Source: Rhizohabitans arisaemae (GTDB lineage: Bacteria; Actinomycetota; Actinomycetes; Streptosporangiales; Streptosporangiaceae). From it: a DNA stretch of 64,000 nt. Each line of letters starts with the position of its first letter. Positions within the stretch are counted from its first letter, which is position 1. Below are positions 44,156-52,244 of the stretch, in pieces. The position numbers were made by a program, and so were the translations under genes. A model generated the notes under the pieces. That model was not told the origin of the DNA and did not search any database. It saw only the letters and a program-made list of their open reading frames with translations. Location of the stretch: positions 248,001-312,000 of the forward strand of contig NZ_BLRH01000060.1 of assembly GCF_025996515.1 (NCBI RefSeq). The letters run 5' to 3'.

Positions 44156-44386
44156 GTGGAGGAGAGTGGAATCACGCTGCGCGTGGTCCGGGGCGACCCC
44201 TCACCTGAGGAGATCGCCGCGCTGGTCGCGGTCCTGGCCGGTCGGACCGGTCCGCCGCAGGGCGTACCCTCGGTATCAGCACCGGTTTCCGAACCGCTTT
44301 CGGCCTGGACCGATCGCTCGGCGCTTATGCGAGAGCCGCTTTTCCCCGGCTCGGGCGCCTGGCGGGCGAGCGCACTGCCACGCTAA
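44156..44386 (+). CDS. accE5: Acyl-CoA carboxylase epsilon subunit
   Basis: 76 residues. GITLRVVRGDPSPEEIAALVAVLAGR is the shared signature of the small epsilon subunits that bridge alpha and beta subunits in actinobacterial acyl-CoA carboxylases. The rest is a Pro/Ser-rich middle and a W-x-A-S-x-L-P-R ending (GAWRASALPR), which is also typical. I prefer the GTG at 44156 because GGGGG precedes it by 8 nt; an ATG at 44135 would add seven residues. The preceding gap carries the CGATCATGA repeats, so it may be regulated separately from accD5. Confidence 0.85.
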   Translation: MEESGITLRVVRGDPSPEEIAALVAVLAGRTGPPQGVPSVSAPVSEPLSAWTDRSALMREPLFPGSGAWRASALPR

Positions 44387-44477
44387 ATAATCAAGCAATA
44401 CGGCCGGTCTCTATGACATCGAGGAAATCGGGCAATAGAGTTATTTGATCGCTCGTTGTCGAGGTCTGGAGGAGAAC

Positions 44478-45431
44478 ATGGCTGTCCCGGACCTCGGACC
44501 CCATCCGATTGCGGCAAAGTACTCCATTCTCGTCGATGTCGGTTATCTCTACGCGGCGGCCGGGGAGGTCCTCCTCCAGGTGAAGGAGCGCAGGGAGTAC
44601 CGCGTCGCCGCCGACGAGCTCATCCAGGCGCTGCAGAAGCACGCGGAGGACCGCATCCCCGGCGAGCTCCTCCGCGTGTACTGGTACGACGCGGCCAGGG
44701 ACCGGGTCCCCACCGTCGACCAGCGGGTCATCGCCCAGCTCCCCTGGGTCAAGGTGCGACTGGGCAACCTCAACACCCGCGGCCAGCAGAAAGGCGTCGA
44801 CGCGCAGATCCGCAGCGACCTGGAGGCCCTCGCCCGCCACCACGCGGTGAGCGACACCGTCCTGCTCGCCGGGGACGAGGACATGGTGCCGGCCGTCGAG
44901 GCGGCGCAGGCGTACGGTGTACGGGTGCATCTGTGGGGCGTTGAGCCGCCGTACGGCACAAACCAGGCCGAGCGCCTGGTCTGGGAGGCCGACACGGTCG
45001 AGGTGCTGAGCGCGGATTTCCTCAAGCCGTACTTCAGCCGGGTGCCCCAGGTCGTCCCGCCGGTCTCCACCACCCCCTCCCCCGCCCAGGTCTTCGCCGG
45101 ACGGACCTCCGTGGGCGCCGCCAAACCCGCCGCCCGGCCCGCACCGCCGGGAGGCCTGCCCAAGCTCGGCCCGAGCCGCCCCCGGGTCGAGGAGGTCGGC
45201 GAGCACGTGGCGCAGAAGTGGATCCTCACCCGGGGCCGGGACAACATCCGCGACCTGCTGCCCGGCCCGATCCTGCCGACGGTCATCGACACCGAGCTCC
45301 TGATCGAGGCGGAGAAGGAGCTCGGCACCTCCCTGCGCCCCTACCCCGAGGCCAGGGTGTGGCTGCGGGACGGATTCTGGGCCCGGGTCTATCGCGAGTT
45401 CGACATCGGCGTGGGCGTCTCCCCCAAGTGA
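44478..45431 (+). CDS. NYN domain protein (putative PIN-like ribonuclease)
   Basis: 317 residues. The N-terminal domain (about 12-170) has YSILVDVGYLYAAAGEVLL, LRVYWYDAARDR, VKVRLGNLN, KGVDAQIRSDLEALAR and VLLAGDEDMVPAVEAAQAYGV, with the acidic residues of the NYN (PIN-like, magnesium-dependent) nuclease fold. A Pro-rich linker (about 195-240) leads to a C-terminal helical domain (AQKWILTRGRDNIRDLL ... EARVWLRDGFWARVYREFD) that may bind RNA. GGAGGAG precedes the ATG at 44478. Members are thought to act in RNA processing or decay; the substrate is unknown. The gene follows the carboxylase subunits with 91 nt between. Confidence 0.85.
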   Translation: MAVPDLGPHPIAAKYSILVDVGYLYAAAGEVLLQVKERREYRVAADELIQALQKHAEDRIPGELLRVYWYDAARDRVPTVDQRVIAQLPWVKVRLGNLNTRGQQKGVDAQIRSDLEALARHHAVSDTVLLAGDEDMVPAVEAAQAYGVRVHLWGVEPPYGTNQAERLVWEADTVEVLSADFLKPYFSRVPQVVPPVSTTPSPAQVFAGRTSVGAAKPAARPAPPGGLPKLGPSRPRVEEVGEHVAQKWILTRGRDNIRDLLPGPILPTVIDTELLIEAEKELGTSLRPYPEARVWLRDGFWARVYREFDIGVGVSPK

Positions 45432-45488
45432 CGACGAGGTCCGATTTCCGCCATAAAAAGCCTGTGAGCTGCGACTATCGTTAGTTGA

Positions 45489-46925
45489 GTGATACCGGAC
45501 TTCGACTCCTGCTACCGGGCGGTGTCGGCACGGGACGCCCGTTTCGACGGTCGCTTCTACACCGCCGTGACCTCGACCGGGATCTACTGCCGCCCGATCT
45601 GCCCGGCTCGTACCCCTGCGAGGAAGAACGTGCGGTTCTTCCGGCACGCGGCCTCCGCGGAGGCCGCGGGGTTCCGCCCGTGCCGCCGATGCCGCCCCGA
45701 GCTGAGCCCCGGGGAGCCCGGCTGGGACCACCGTGGCGATCTGATCGGACGGGCGCTCCGGCTGATCGACGAAGGTGTGGCGGACGAACGCGGGGTCGCC
45801 GGCCTCGCCGGACGCCTGCACGTCACCGAACGCCACCTGCACCGGCTGTTCACCACCGAGCTCGGCGCCGGACCGCTCGCGGTGGCCCGGACCCGCAGGC
45901 TGCTGCTCGCCAAGCAGCTCCTCACCGAGACCGCCATGCCCATCACCGATGTCGCTTTTGCCAGCGGATTCGGAAGCGTCCGCCAGTTCAACGCGACTTT
46001 TCAGGAAATGTACGGCTTTGCGCCGCGTGATCTGCGGACCGCCCGGCCCGCGGCCCGGCCTGCGCTCACGCTCCGGCTGGACTACCGCCCGCCCTACGAC
46101 CACGAGACCCTGTTCGGATTCCTCACCGCCCGGGCCATCCCCGGCGTCGAGGTCGCCGACACCACCGGCTACGCCCGTACCGTCCCCGGCGGCACGATCC
46201 GGCTGCGCCCCGCCGACGGGCACGTCCGGCTCACCGTGGACACCGACGACGCCCGGCAGCTGCCCAGAATCGTCGCCCGCTGCCGACGCCTCCTCGACCT
46301 CGACGCCGACCCCGAATCGATCAACGGGGTGCTCGGCGCGGACCCCGCCCTCGCCCCCCTCGTCGACGCCCGGCCCGGCCTGCGGGTCCCCGGCGCCTAC
46401 GACGGCTTCGAACTCGCCGTCCGCGCCGTCGTCGGCCAGCAGATCTCGGTGAAGGGCGCCCGTACCCTGCTCGGCCGGATAGCCGCCACGGCCGGAACCC
46501 CGCTCGCCGAACCCCGCGACGGCCTGACCACCCGCTTCCCCACCGCCGAGGAACTCGCCGGAACCGACCTCACCGGGCTCGGGCTCACCGGCCGCCGGGT
46601 CGCCACCCTGCACGCCCTCGCCGTCTCGGTCGCCGACGGCGACCTGGACCTCGGCGGCGGCGCCGAACCCGCACACGTGATCGACGCGCTGCTCCGGCTC
46701 CCCGGAATCGGCCCCTGGACCGCCTCCTACATCGCCCTGCGCGCCCTCCGCGACCCCGACGCCTGGCCCGACGGCGACCTCGGCCTGCGCCGCGCCGTCG
46801 AACGGCTGCCCGCACCCGCCGACCCCGGCCGCTGGCGCCCGTGGCGGGCGTACGCGGCCCTCCACCTCTGGAACCTCGACGCCACGGCCGTACCGGACAC
46901 CACCGCGTCGGCCGCCGCCGGATGA
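45489..46925 (+). CDS. Ada-type DNA-3-methyladenine glycosylase (AdaA-like/AraC regulator fused to AlkA)
   Basis: 478 residues with four parts in order. First is a zinc methyl-acceptor domain (GIYCRPICPARTP, FRPCRRCRPE), whose first Cys accepts methyl from phosphotriesters. Then comes an AraC HTH (ERHLHRLFTTELGAGP ... ITDVAFASGFGSVRQFNATFQEMYG) and an AlkA N-terminal domain (LRLDYRPPYDHETLFGFL). Last is a HhH-GPD glycosylase with AVVGQQISVKGARTLL and LPGIGPWTASYIALRAL, the catalytic Asp being in PDGDLGL. It senses methyl damage, activates transcription and removes alkylated bases. The GTG at 45489 has a weak ribosome site. The MGMT gene follows in the same operon. Confidence 0.92.
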   Translation: MIPDFDSCYRAVSARDARFDGRFYTAVTSTGIYCRPICPARTPARKNVRFFRHAASAEAAGFRPCRRCRPELSPGEPGWDHRGDLIGRALRLIDEGVADERGVAGLAGRLHVTERHLHRLFTTELGAGPLAVARTRRLLLAKQLLTETAMPITDVAFASGFGSVRQFNATFQEMYGFAPRDLRTARPAARPALTLRLDYRPPYDHETLFGFLTARAIPGVEVADTTGYARTVPGGTIRLRPADGHVRLTVDTDDARQLPRIVARCRRLLDLDADPESINGVLGADPALAPLVDARPGLRVPGAYDGFELAVRAVVGQQISVKGARTLLGRIAATAGTPLAEPRDGLTTRFPTAEELAGTDLTGLGLTGRRVATLHALAVSVADGDLDLGGGAEPAHVIDALLRLPGIGPWTASYIALRALRDPDAWPDGDLGLRRAVERLPAPADPGRWRPWRAYAALHLWNLDATAVPDTTASAAAG

Positions 46926-46954
46926 AACCCCGTCACCGTCTCAAGGAGAACACC

Positions 46955-47452
46955 GTGATCCGCTCAACCGTCCTCGCGACCCCGGCCGGCCCGCTCTCCC
47001 TCCTCGCCCACGGCGACGAACTCGTCGCCGGCGGATTCACCGCCGACCCCATGGAGATGTTCGTGCGGCTCTCGCCGGACCTCCGCGCGCTCCGGCTCAT
47101 CCCGGAAAAGGACCTCGGCAAGCTCAGCGAAGCCGTCCAGGCCTACTTCGACGGCGAACTCGACGCCCTCGACGCCGTCCCCGCCGTCCAGCCCGGCTCC
47201 GAGCGCCGCCGGCGCCTCCTCGCCGCCCTCCGGGCCGTCCCCGCGGGCACCACCGTCAGCTACGCCGAACTCGCCGAAGCCGCGGGCATGCCCCGTACCG
47301 CGGCCCGCGCCGCCGGCGGCGCCTGCGCCCAGAACCTGATCGCCCCCATCGTCCCCTGCCACCGCGTCCTCCCCAGCACCGGCGGCTTCGGCGGCTACTA
47401 CTACGGCACCCCCGTGAAGGAGTGGCTCCTCACCCACGAACGGTCCCGCTAG
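46955..47452 (+). CDS. ogt: Methylated-DNA-[protein]-cysteine S-methyltransferase
   Basis: 165 residues. The suicidal active-site cysteine is in IVPCHRVLPSTGGFGGYYYG, with VPAGTTVSYAELAEAAG and RAAGGACAQNLIAP as the helix-turn-helix that binds DNA. It transfers methyl from O6-methylguanine to itself. AAGGAG is 6-7 nt upstream of the GTG at 46955, which is favoured over the ATG at 46922 that overlaps the previous stop (ATGA). The pairing with the Ada-AlkA gene means the two repair enzymes are co-induced by methylation. Confidence 0.92.
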   Translation: MIRSTVLATPAGPLSLLAHGDELVAGGFTADPMEMFVRLSPDLRALRLIPEKDLGKLSEAVQAYFDGELDALDAVPAVQPGSERRRRLLAALRAVPAGTTVSYAELAEAAGMPRTAARAAGGACAQNLIAPIVPCHRVLPSTGGFGGYYYGTPVKEWLLTHERSR

Positions 47453-47654
47453 CCGTTTCGGTACGACCTCCGGCCGCTAATCCCCGAACCCAGGCGGCGA
47501 CCGCTCCAGGTGATTAGGATCCCTCGCATGACCGCCCCCTCAGCCGCGGATCTCCGGAAACAGGCCCCCGGCATCCTGAGCACAGCTTGGTCAGGCGCAG
47601 GGAGCAGGCCGCGGCGCCGTACCGGACTTGGGGAGGACTGGATGCCGATATGGG

Positions 47655-48614
47655 TCAGTCGCGGCGGACGGTGCTTTGGACTTCGTGGACGGCGATGTCG
47701 CGGGTGGCGGTGACCTGGATGGGGGTGAAGGCGAGGGGGGCGCCGGGGCCGGAGACGACGGGCCAGACGGCGGTGACGGTGAGGCGGTAGTTCTCGCCGG
47801 GCTGGTCGGCGGAGGAGCGGATGTAGCGGACGCCGCAGGTGAAGTTCCCGCCTTTGACGTAGCGGCGGCCGACGGTCCCGCACCGGGAACGGACTTCGGC
47901 GCGGTCGCCGCTCGTCCCGGGGTTGATGGTGAGGCCCTGGAGGGTGGCGGTGACGGTGGCGCTCATCACGCCGGGGATGGTGGCGGTGACCGAGCGGGTG
48001 GTGGCGCCGACGCCGCTGAGCCAGACCCAGGTGGGCAGGTTGACGTAGCTCTTGGCGTCGGGATTCAGGTTGATCACGGGTTCGGGGACGGTGAGGGCCG
48101 CTCGGGCGATCTGGGTGAGTTCGGTGAGGGTGATGCCGCCGGGTGGGGTCTGGCCTTCGGGAACCCAGAGGAAGGGTTCCAGTTCGTTCCAGCAGGAGAG
48201 GCCGCCCGGATCGGCGGCGTTGTAGGCGGGCGCCCAGTACCGGCCCTTCTTGCCGACCTTGTCCTCGAACTGTTTGAGGAACTCCTTGTGGTCCTCCTCG
48301 GTGGACCCGGGGTTGAACCGCCGCCACTGGTCGCCGACGCCGTCTTGGGCGTCGAGCATGTCCTTGGCGGAGCGGCCCGGCTCGTACCAGCAGGGCCTGG
48401 GTATCCGGTAACCGTCGCCGCCGGCGGCGCCGAGGCCGTTCCCGGTGAGGACGATCTGCGAGTGCTGCAACTCCACCCCGACCCGGCGCCCCTGCTGGAA
48501 GGCGGTCCCCTTGGGCCCGGACGGCTGGCCGGGGTCGACTTCGGCGACGGCGGGCGGCGTGGTGACGGACACGGCGACCGCGACCAGGGCGGCTCCCAGC
48601 GACAGACGTCTCAT
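47655..48614 (-). CDS. Secreted actinobacterial protein, unknown function
   Basis: 319 residues. A signal peptide (MRRLSLGAALVAVAVSVTTPPAVA) is followed by an extracellular part with several Cys/Trp motifs (RIPRPCWYEPGRSAKDML, GLSCWNELEPFLWVP) and a C-terminal Ig-like, beta-rich half (TTRSVTATIPGVMSATVTATLQ, GTVGRRYVKGGNFTCGVRYI, DQPGENYRLTVTAVWPVVS). I do not recognise a named family. The ATG at 48614 has AAAGGAG 5 nt upstream and shares its A with the stop of the lipoprotein gene (TGATG), so both are made together. Downstream of the LysM-BTAD gene on the same strand, it may belong to the Tad-pilus or surface cluster. Confidence 0.75.
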   Translation of the reverse strand: MRRLSLGAALVAVAVSVTTPPAVAEVDPGQPSGPKGTAFQQGRRVGVELQHSQIVLTGNGLGAAGGDGYRIPRPCWYEPGRSAKDMLDAQDGVGDQWRRFNPGSTEEDHKEFLKQFEDKVGKKGRYWAPAYNAADPGGLSCWNELEPFLWVPEGQTPPGGITLTELTQIARAALTVPEPVINLNPDAKSYVNLPTWVWLSGVGATTRSVTATIPGVMSATVTATLQGLTINPGTSGDRAEVRSRCGTVGRRYVKGGNFTCGVRYIRSSADQPGENYRLTVTAVWPVVSGPGAPLAFTPIQVTATRDIAVHEVQSTVRRD

Positions 48615-49243
48615 CAGCACTCCTTTGCCCGCTCGTCGGGGTAGACGGCGTGCCGGAACGCCCCCACCCGATAGGTCTCGTCGTCGCCGAGGCGTACCAC
48701 CGCGACTTGGAAGTACGGCCGCCGCGCCCATTTGGGCTGGGTCGCGGCGGGCTGTCCGGTGCGCGCGTCGACGATCCGGACCTTGGTCTCGTCCACGCAG
48801 GCGTCGAGCTGCATGCTCCGCCCGGTCGTGGAGGTGATGCGCAGGTGGTAGATCCGGCCGACGCCGGTGATGGAACGCCCGCGGGAGACGTAGCTCTGCA
48901 CGGATTCGTACGCCGCGCGGCTTGCCTCGCCGTACACGCTCTTGAGGTAGGTCTCGTCCCGGCCTTGGCTGACGATGGCCTTCCAGGAGTCGACGAAGTT
49001 CCGGCGGAACGCCTGAATCGCCCCGGCCTGCTGCGGATCGGCGGGGAGCGCGTCCTCGAAGACCACGCTCAGCCCGGTCGCGACCTCGACGGTCTCCCCC
49101 GAGGTGGGCGCCGAGGAGGGGACCAGGGTGTCGGCCCGTCGTTCGGCCGTCCCCCCGGGGTTGAACGGGCGGACGGCGGGTTCCCCGCACGCGGTCAGCA
49201 GCGCGAGGACCGGTACCACGACCACAGCGGCGCGCAGGCGCAT
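48614..49243 (-). CDS. Lipoprotein, unknown function
   Basis: 209 residues. The N-terminus AAVVVVPVLALLTACGEP is a lipobox with the acylated cysteine in T-A-C, so the protein is membrane-anchored outside. The rest has an alpha/beta domain of the kind seen in putative secreted proteins (AIQAFRRNFVDSWKAIVSQGRDETYLKSVYGEASRAAYESVQSYV), ending with beta strands and a C-terminal Cys. I chose the second ATG (49243) because GAGGGG is 7 nt upstream of it. It precedes, by a TGATG overlap, a secreted protein gene, suggesting a lipid-anchored partner of that protein. Confidence 0.75.
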   Translation of the reverse strand: MRLRAAVVVVPVLALLTACGEPAVRPFNPGGTAERRADTLVPSSAPTSGETVEVATGLSVVFEDALPADPQQAGAIQAFRRNFVDSWKAIVSQGRDETYLKSVYGEASRAAYESVQSYVSRGRSITGVGRIYHLRITSTTGRSMQLDACVDETKVRIVDARTGQPAATQPKWARRPYFQVAVVRLGDDETYRVGAFRHAVYPDERAKEC

Positions 49244-49323
49244 CGACATGCCCCTCTGTCATCGACCGTCGTCAAGGGTAACCACCGTCGTCCGCCCCGG
49301 CCAGCCTCCCGCGCGGATCGGCA

Positions 49324-52101
49324 TCACGGATCGGCGACCGCCTGCAGTCGCCAGGAGGGCAGCAGGTCGTCGATGAGGGCCTCGGTCTCCGGCGCCATCC
49401 CGCCCCCGTAGGGGTGGGAGGCGGACCGCCGGGAGAGCGCGTCGGCGACGGCGCGCAGCCGGGCGGCGTCGCCGGTCTCGTGGGTGGCCCGGAGCAGGTC
49501 CCGCCAGAGGTTCTCGTCGTCGGCGGCGAGGAGCAGACCGGCCCGTACGGCCGCCACGGCGGCGTCGGGGTCGCCCTGCGCCAGCCGTATCTCGTGCAGC
49601 CGGTGCGCGGCGTCGGCGACGAGGGCCACGACGTCGAACTCGAGTTCGTCCATGGCGAGCCAGGCGTAGCGGCCCTGCGGGCGCCCGGTGAGCAGGGGGC
49701 CGCGGACCAGGGAGAGCGCCTGTTCCAGCAGGGCGGCCTCGGATCGGGGGTTGCGGCCGGCCCGCCGGACCAGCTCCCGGAAGACCTGCCAGTCGGTCCG
49801 GACCTGCGGTCCCAGTCCGATCCGCCCGGCCTGGTCGATCACCAGGTTGGGCGAGCCGTCCTCGTCCCGGCCGAGCCAGTCCCGCACCCGGGCGATGCAG
49901 GCGTCCCGCACCGAGGCCTGGACCCCGCGCGGCCAGATCACCCCGCCGAGCACGCCCGGGTGCACCCCGCCGGGGTGGGTCGCCAGGTAGACCACGATCT
50001 CGGTGAGCAGCGGCAGGCGGGCGTCCTCCGACCGTCCGGGGGCGACGACCTCCAGGGAGCCGAGGACCCGTACCTCGACCGACGGGTCGGTCTCCAGCGA
50101 GGTGATCGGCCCCGTGGGGACGGCCAGCCGATCCCCTTCCTGCCGGGAGGCGGTGCGGAACAGCTCGACCACGGCACCGTACTCGCGTGGGGGCAGCAGC
50201 TGCGCCTCGACCTCGAACCCGAGCGCGTCCACCCGGGTGCGCCGGTCGCCGTCCACCTCGACGACCCAGGTCGCCTCGGGGATGTCGCCCGCGACGACGA
50301 AGCCCGCGGCGGTCCTGGTGCCGGCCCGGCTGAGGGTCAGGAGCCGCTCCAGTTCGCCGGCGTCGGGGGCGACGGCGGAGAGCAGGTAGTGCGGGGCGCA
50401 GTGGGCGCCGCGGACCCGACCGGTGAGGACGTCGGGGGCACCGGTCTCGTCGAGCGCCCGGCGGACCTCCTCGGCCTGGCGTTCCAGCTCGGGCAGGGCT
50501 TCGGCGAGGGTGCGGACGGCCCGGATCCGGTCCGGGGCGATGAGGGTGAGCTCCTCGCCCACCCCGACCAGGGTGATCTGCATCTGGTCGGACCAGAGGT
50601 TGGTGGCGAGTTCCACCGCGAGGGAGGCGAGCACGGAGCGGGCCAGGTGGCCCGGAGCGCGGAGGCTGATCAGCCCGTGCGCCGCCTCCAGGTCGATCAG
50701 CACCCGGCCGCTTCCGTCCGAGCCGATCGACACCAGGCCGGGGTAGGGGGCGGGGGTGTCCCTGTGGTCGTCGAGCCTGCGTCCTTCGGGGGCGGGCAGG
50801 CGCCAGACCCGGCCCTCGTCGTAGGCCTCCCAGGGCGCCGGGGCCGCCGAGTCCGGCGGATGCACCCAGAGGTCGAGGGTGGCGGCGGACAGGTGGACCC
50901 CGTAGACGGTCGGCGGGGTCCGTCCGCCTGCCGCGAGCGAGGCGGCCAGGTGCCGGAGCCCGATGTCGAGCATCCGGCTTCCGGGTGCGTCGGCGCCGAT
51001 CCGGAGGGCCTGCTCGGCCCGGGCCGCGTCGCCGACGGGACGGGGGACGCGCCGCCCGAACACGCGCCGCCAGAGCTGTTCACGGCGTCTGCGCCCGAGC
51101 ACGAGCAGCAGCCCGGCCGCGGCGAGCGAGGAGGCGGCGAGGTAGCCGAGCAGGTCCGGCGCGGACGACTCCTCGGCGGCGGCCTCCGGAACCTGCTCGG
51201 GCACCACCTGCTCGACGGGCGCCTCGGGCACGACCTCAGGGGCGGGAGCGGGGGCGGGTACGGCGGCGGGTGCCCGGACCTCGGCCCGGGGCACCTGGAT
51301 GATCACCGTCGAGTCCGCGGTGATCGGCCCCCTGGTCACCTGGGTCTTGCCGTCGGCTTCCGCGGGTTTGCCCGGATGGTCGGCGAGGACGGCCGGGCGG
51401 CTCTGCTTGGCGGGGACGATGTGCACGTTGACCGCGTCGTCGGGCATGTTCAGCACCCAGCCGGGCCGGATCAGGTCGGCGATCCGCAGGCGGCTCCCGT
51501 CCGGCTGCTCCTTGTGCTTGTTGAGCCGGTAGATCTCCCCGTACCGGCGGCCGTCGCCGAGGCACTTCTCCGCGATCTCCCAGAGGCTCTCGTGGTGCCG
51601 CCCGTGGGGTGGCTGGACCACGTACACCTTCTTGGTCTGGGTGACCCGCAGGGGCTCGGGCTCGGCCACCCGGGCCACGGTGGCGGTCACCGCCGGCTGG
51701 GCGACCGGCTGCGCCAGCACCGGCACGCTCACCGTGGAGACCGAGAAGAGGATGAGCGCCGCGGAGACCAGGCGCCGGGCGAGGGCCTGGCTGCCGCCGG
51801 AGAGCGGGACGGCGACCGGCATGCCGACCCGGCGGATCCCGGCGTAGATCTCGACGATCACGCAGACGACGAGCTGCAGCCAGGCGAGCCAGACGAAGAT
51901 CACCAGAACGGCGACGACGGTGCTGAGGCCGACCTGGCCGGTGAGCAGGTCGGTGTCGAAGAGCTCCGGGGAGATCGGGGAGCCGAAGAACCGGAGCAGC
52001 GCATAGGGCACGCCGAAGACCAGGGCGGCGATGGCCGCCGTCGCGCCGAGGCCCACGAGTACGTCGGCGGGACTCCGCCGCTGCTCGATGCGTGTCGGCA
52101 T
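49324..52101 (-). CDS. Membrane protein with LysM-like region and C-terminal BTAD transcription-activator-like domain
   Basis: 925 residues. Three helices near the N-terminus (VLVGLGATAAIAALVFGV, VVAVLVIFVWLAWLQLVVCV, LVSAALILFSVSTVSVPVL) lead to a LysM-like region (YVVQPPHGRHHESLWEIAEKC ... IYRLNKHKE) and a Pro/Ala/Glu-rich linker. A fourth helix follows (LLGYLAASSLAAAGLLLVLG), then a long domain and a C-terminal winged-helix/BTAD pair (SVEVRVLGSLEVVAP ... DACIARVRDWLGRDEDG ... RLHEIRLAQGDPDAAVAAVRAGLLL). BTAD is the SARP-type activation domain, unusual here in being fused to a membrane and wall-binding half. GAGGGGAG is 4 nt before the ATG. Such proteins are often next to Tad/Flp loci in actinomycetes and could regulate or anchor the pilus. 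Confidence 0.85.
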   Translation of the reverse strand: MPTRIEQRRSPADVLVGLGATAAIAALVFGVPYALLRFFGSPISPELFDTDLLTGQVGLSTVVAVLVIFVWLAWLQLVVCVIVEIYAGIRRVGMPVAVPLSGGSQALARRLVSAALILFSVSTVSVPVLAQPVAQPAVTATVARVAEPEPLRVTQTKKVYVVQPPHGRHHESLWEIAEKCLGDGRRYGEIYRLNKHKEQPDGSRLRIADLIRPGWVLNMPDDAVNVHIVPAKQSRPAVLADHPGKPAEADGKTQVTRGPITADSTVIIQVPRAEVRAPAAVPAPAPAPEVVPEAPVEQVVPEQVPEAAAEESSAPDLLGYLAASSLAAAGLLLVLGRRRREQLWRRVFGRRVPRPVGDAARAEQALRIGADAPGSRMLDIGLRHLAASLAAGGRTPPTVYGVHLSAATLDLWVHPPDSAAPAPWEAYDEGRVWRLPAPEGRRLDDHRDTPAPYPGLVSIGSDGSGRVLIDLEAAHGLISLRAPGHLARSVLASLAVELATNLWSDQMQITLVGVGEELTLIAPDRIRAVRTLAEALPELERQAEEVRRALDETGAPDVLTGRVRGAHCAPHYLLSAVAPDAGELERLLTLSRAGTRTAAGFVVAGDIPEATWVVEVDGDRRTRVDALGFEVEAQLLPPREYGAVVELFRTASRQEGDRLAVPTGPITSLETDPSVEVRVLGSLEVVAPGRSEDARLPLLTEIVVYLATHPGGVHPGVLGGVIWPRGVQASVRDACIARVRDWLGRDEDGSPNLVIDQAGRIGLGPQVRTDWQVFRELVRRAGRNPRSEAALLEQALSLVRGPLLTGRPQGRYAWLAMDELEFDVVALVADAAHRLHEIRLAQGDPDAAVAAVRAGLLLAADDENLWRDLLRATHETGDAARLRAVADALSRRSASHPYGGGMAPETEALIDDLLPSWRLQAVADP

Positions 52102-52244
52102 AACGCTCCCCTCAGCCCGCTGTCGGGTCCCCGGCCTCCGCGTCGGCCTCCGGCAGGGCTCCTGCCGAGGTGACGATCCAAGCCTCCATGTTCGGGCACG
52201 TCTTGGCTAGCGAACTGAACTGATCCACCGGCGACGACGTCTGA

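Noticed and set aside
44391-46865. 824-codon minus-strand frame across NYN, Ada-AlkA and neighbours
   Set aside because: Low-complexity Gly/Glu/Val composition and opposite to three well-defined genes.
47510-47713. 67-codon + strand ORF after ogt
   Set aside because: Begins in a plausible-looking way but soon becomes Arg/Gly-rich antisense of the secreted-protein gene; no ribosome site.
49414-52173. 919-codon + strand frame opposite the LysM-BTAD gene
   Set aside because: Shadow of the minus-strand gene; no motif and a Gly/Asp/Arg composition typical of antisense frames in GC-rich DNA.
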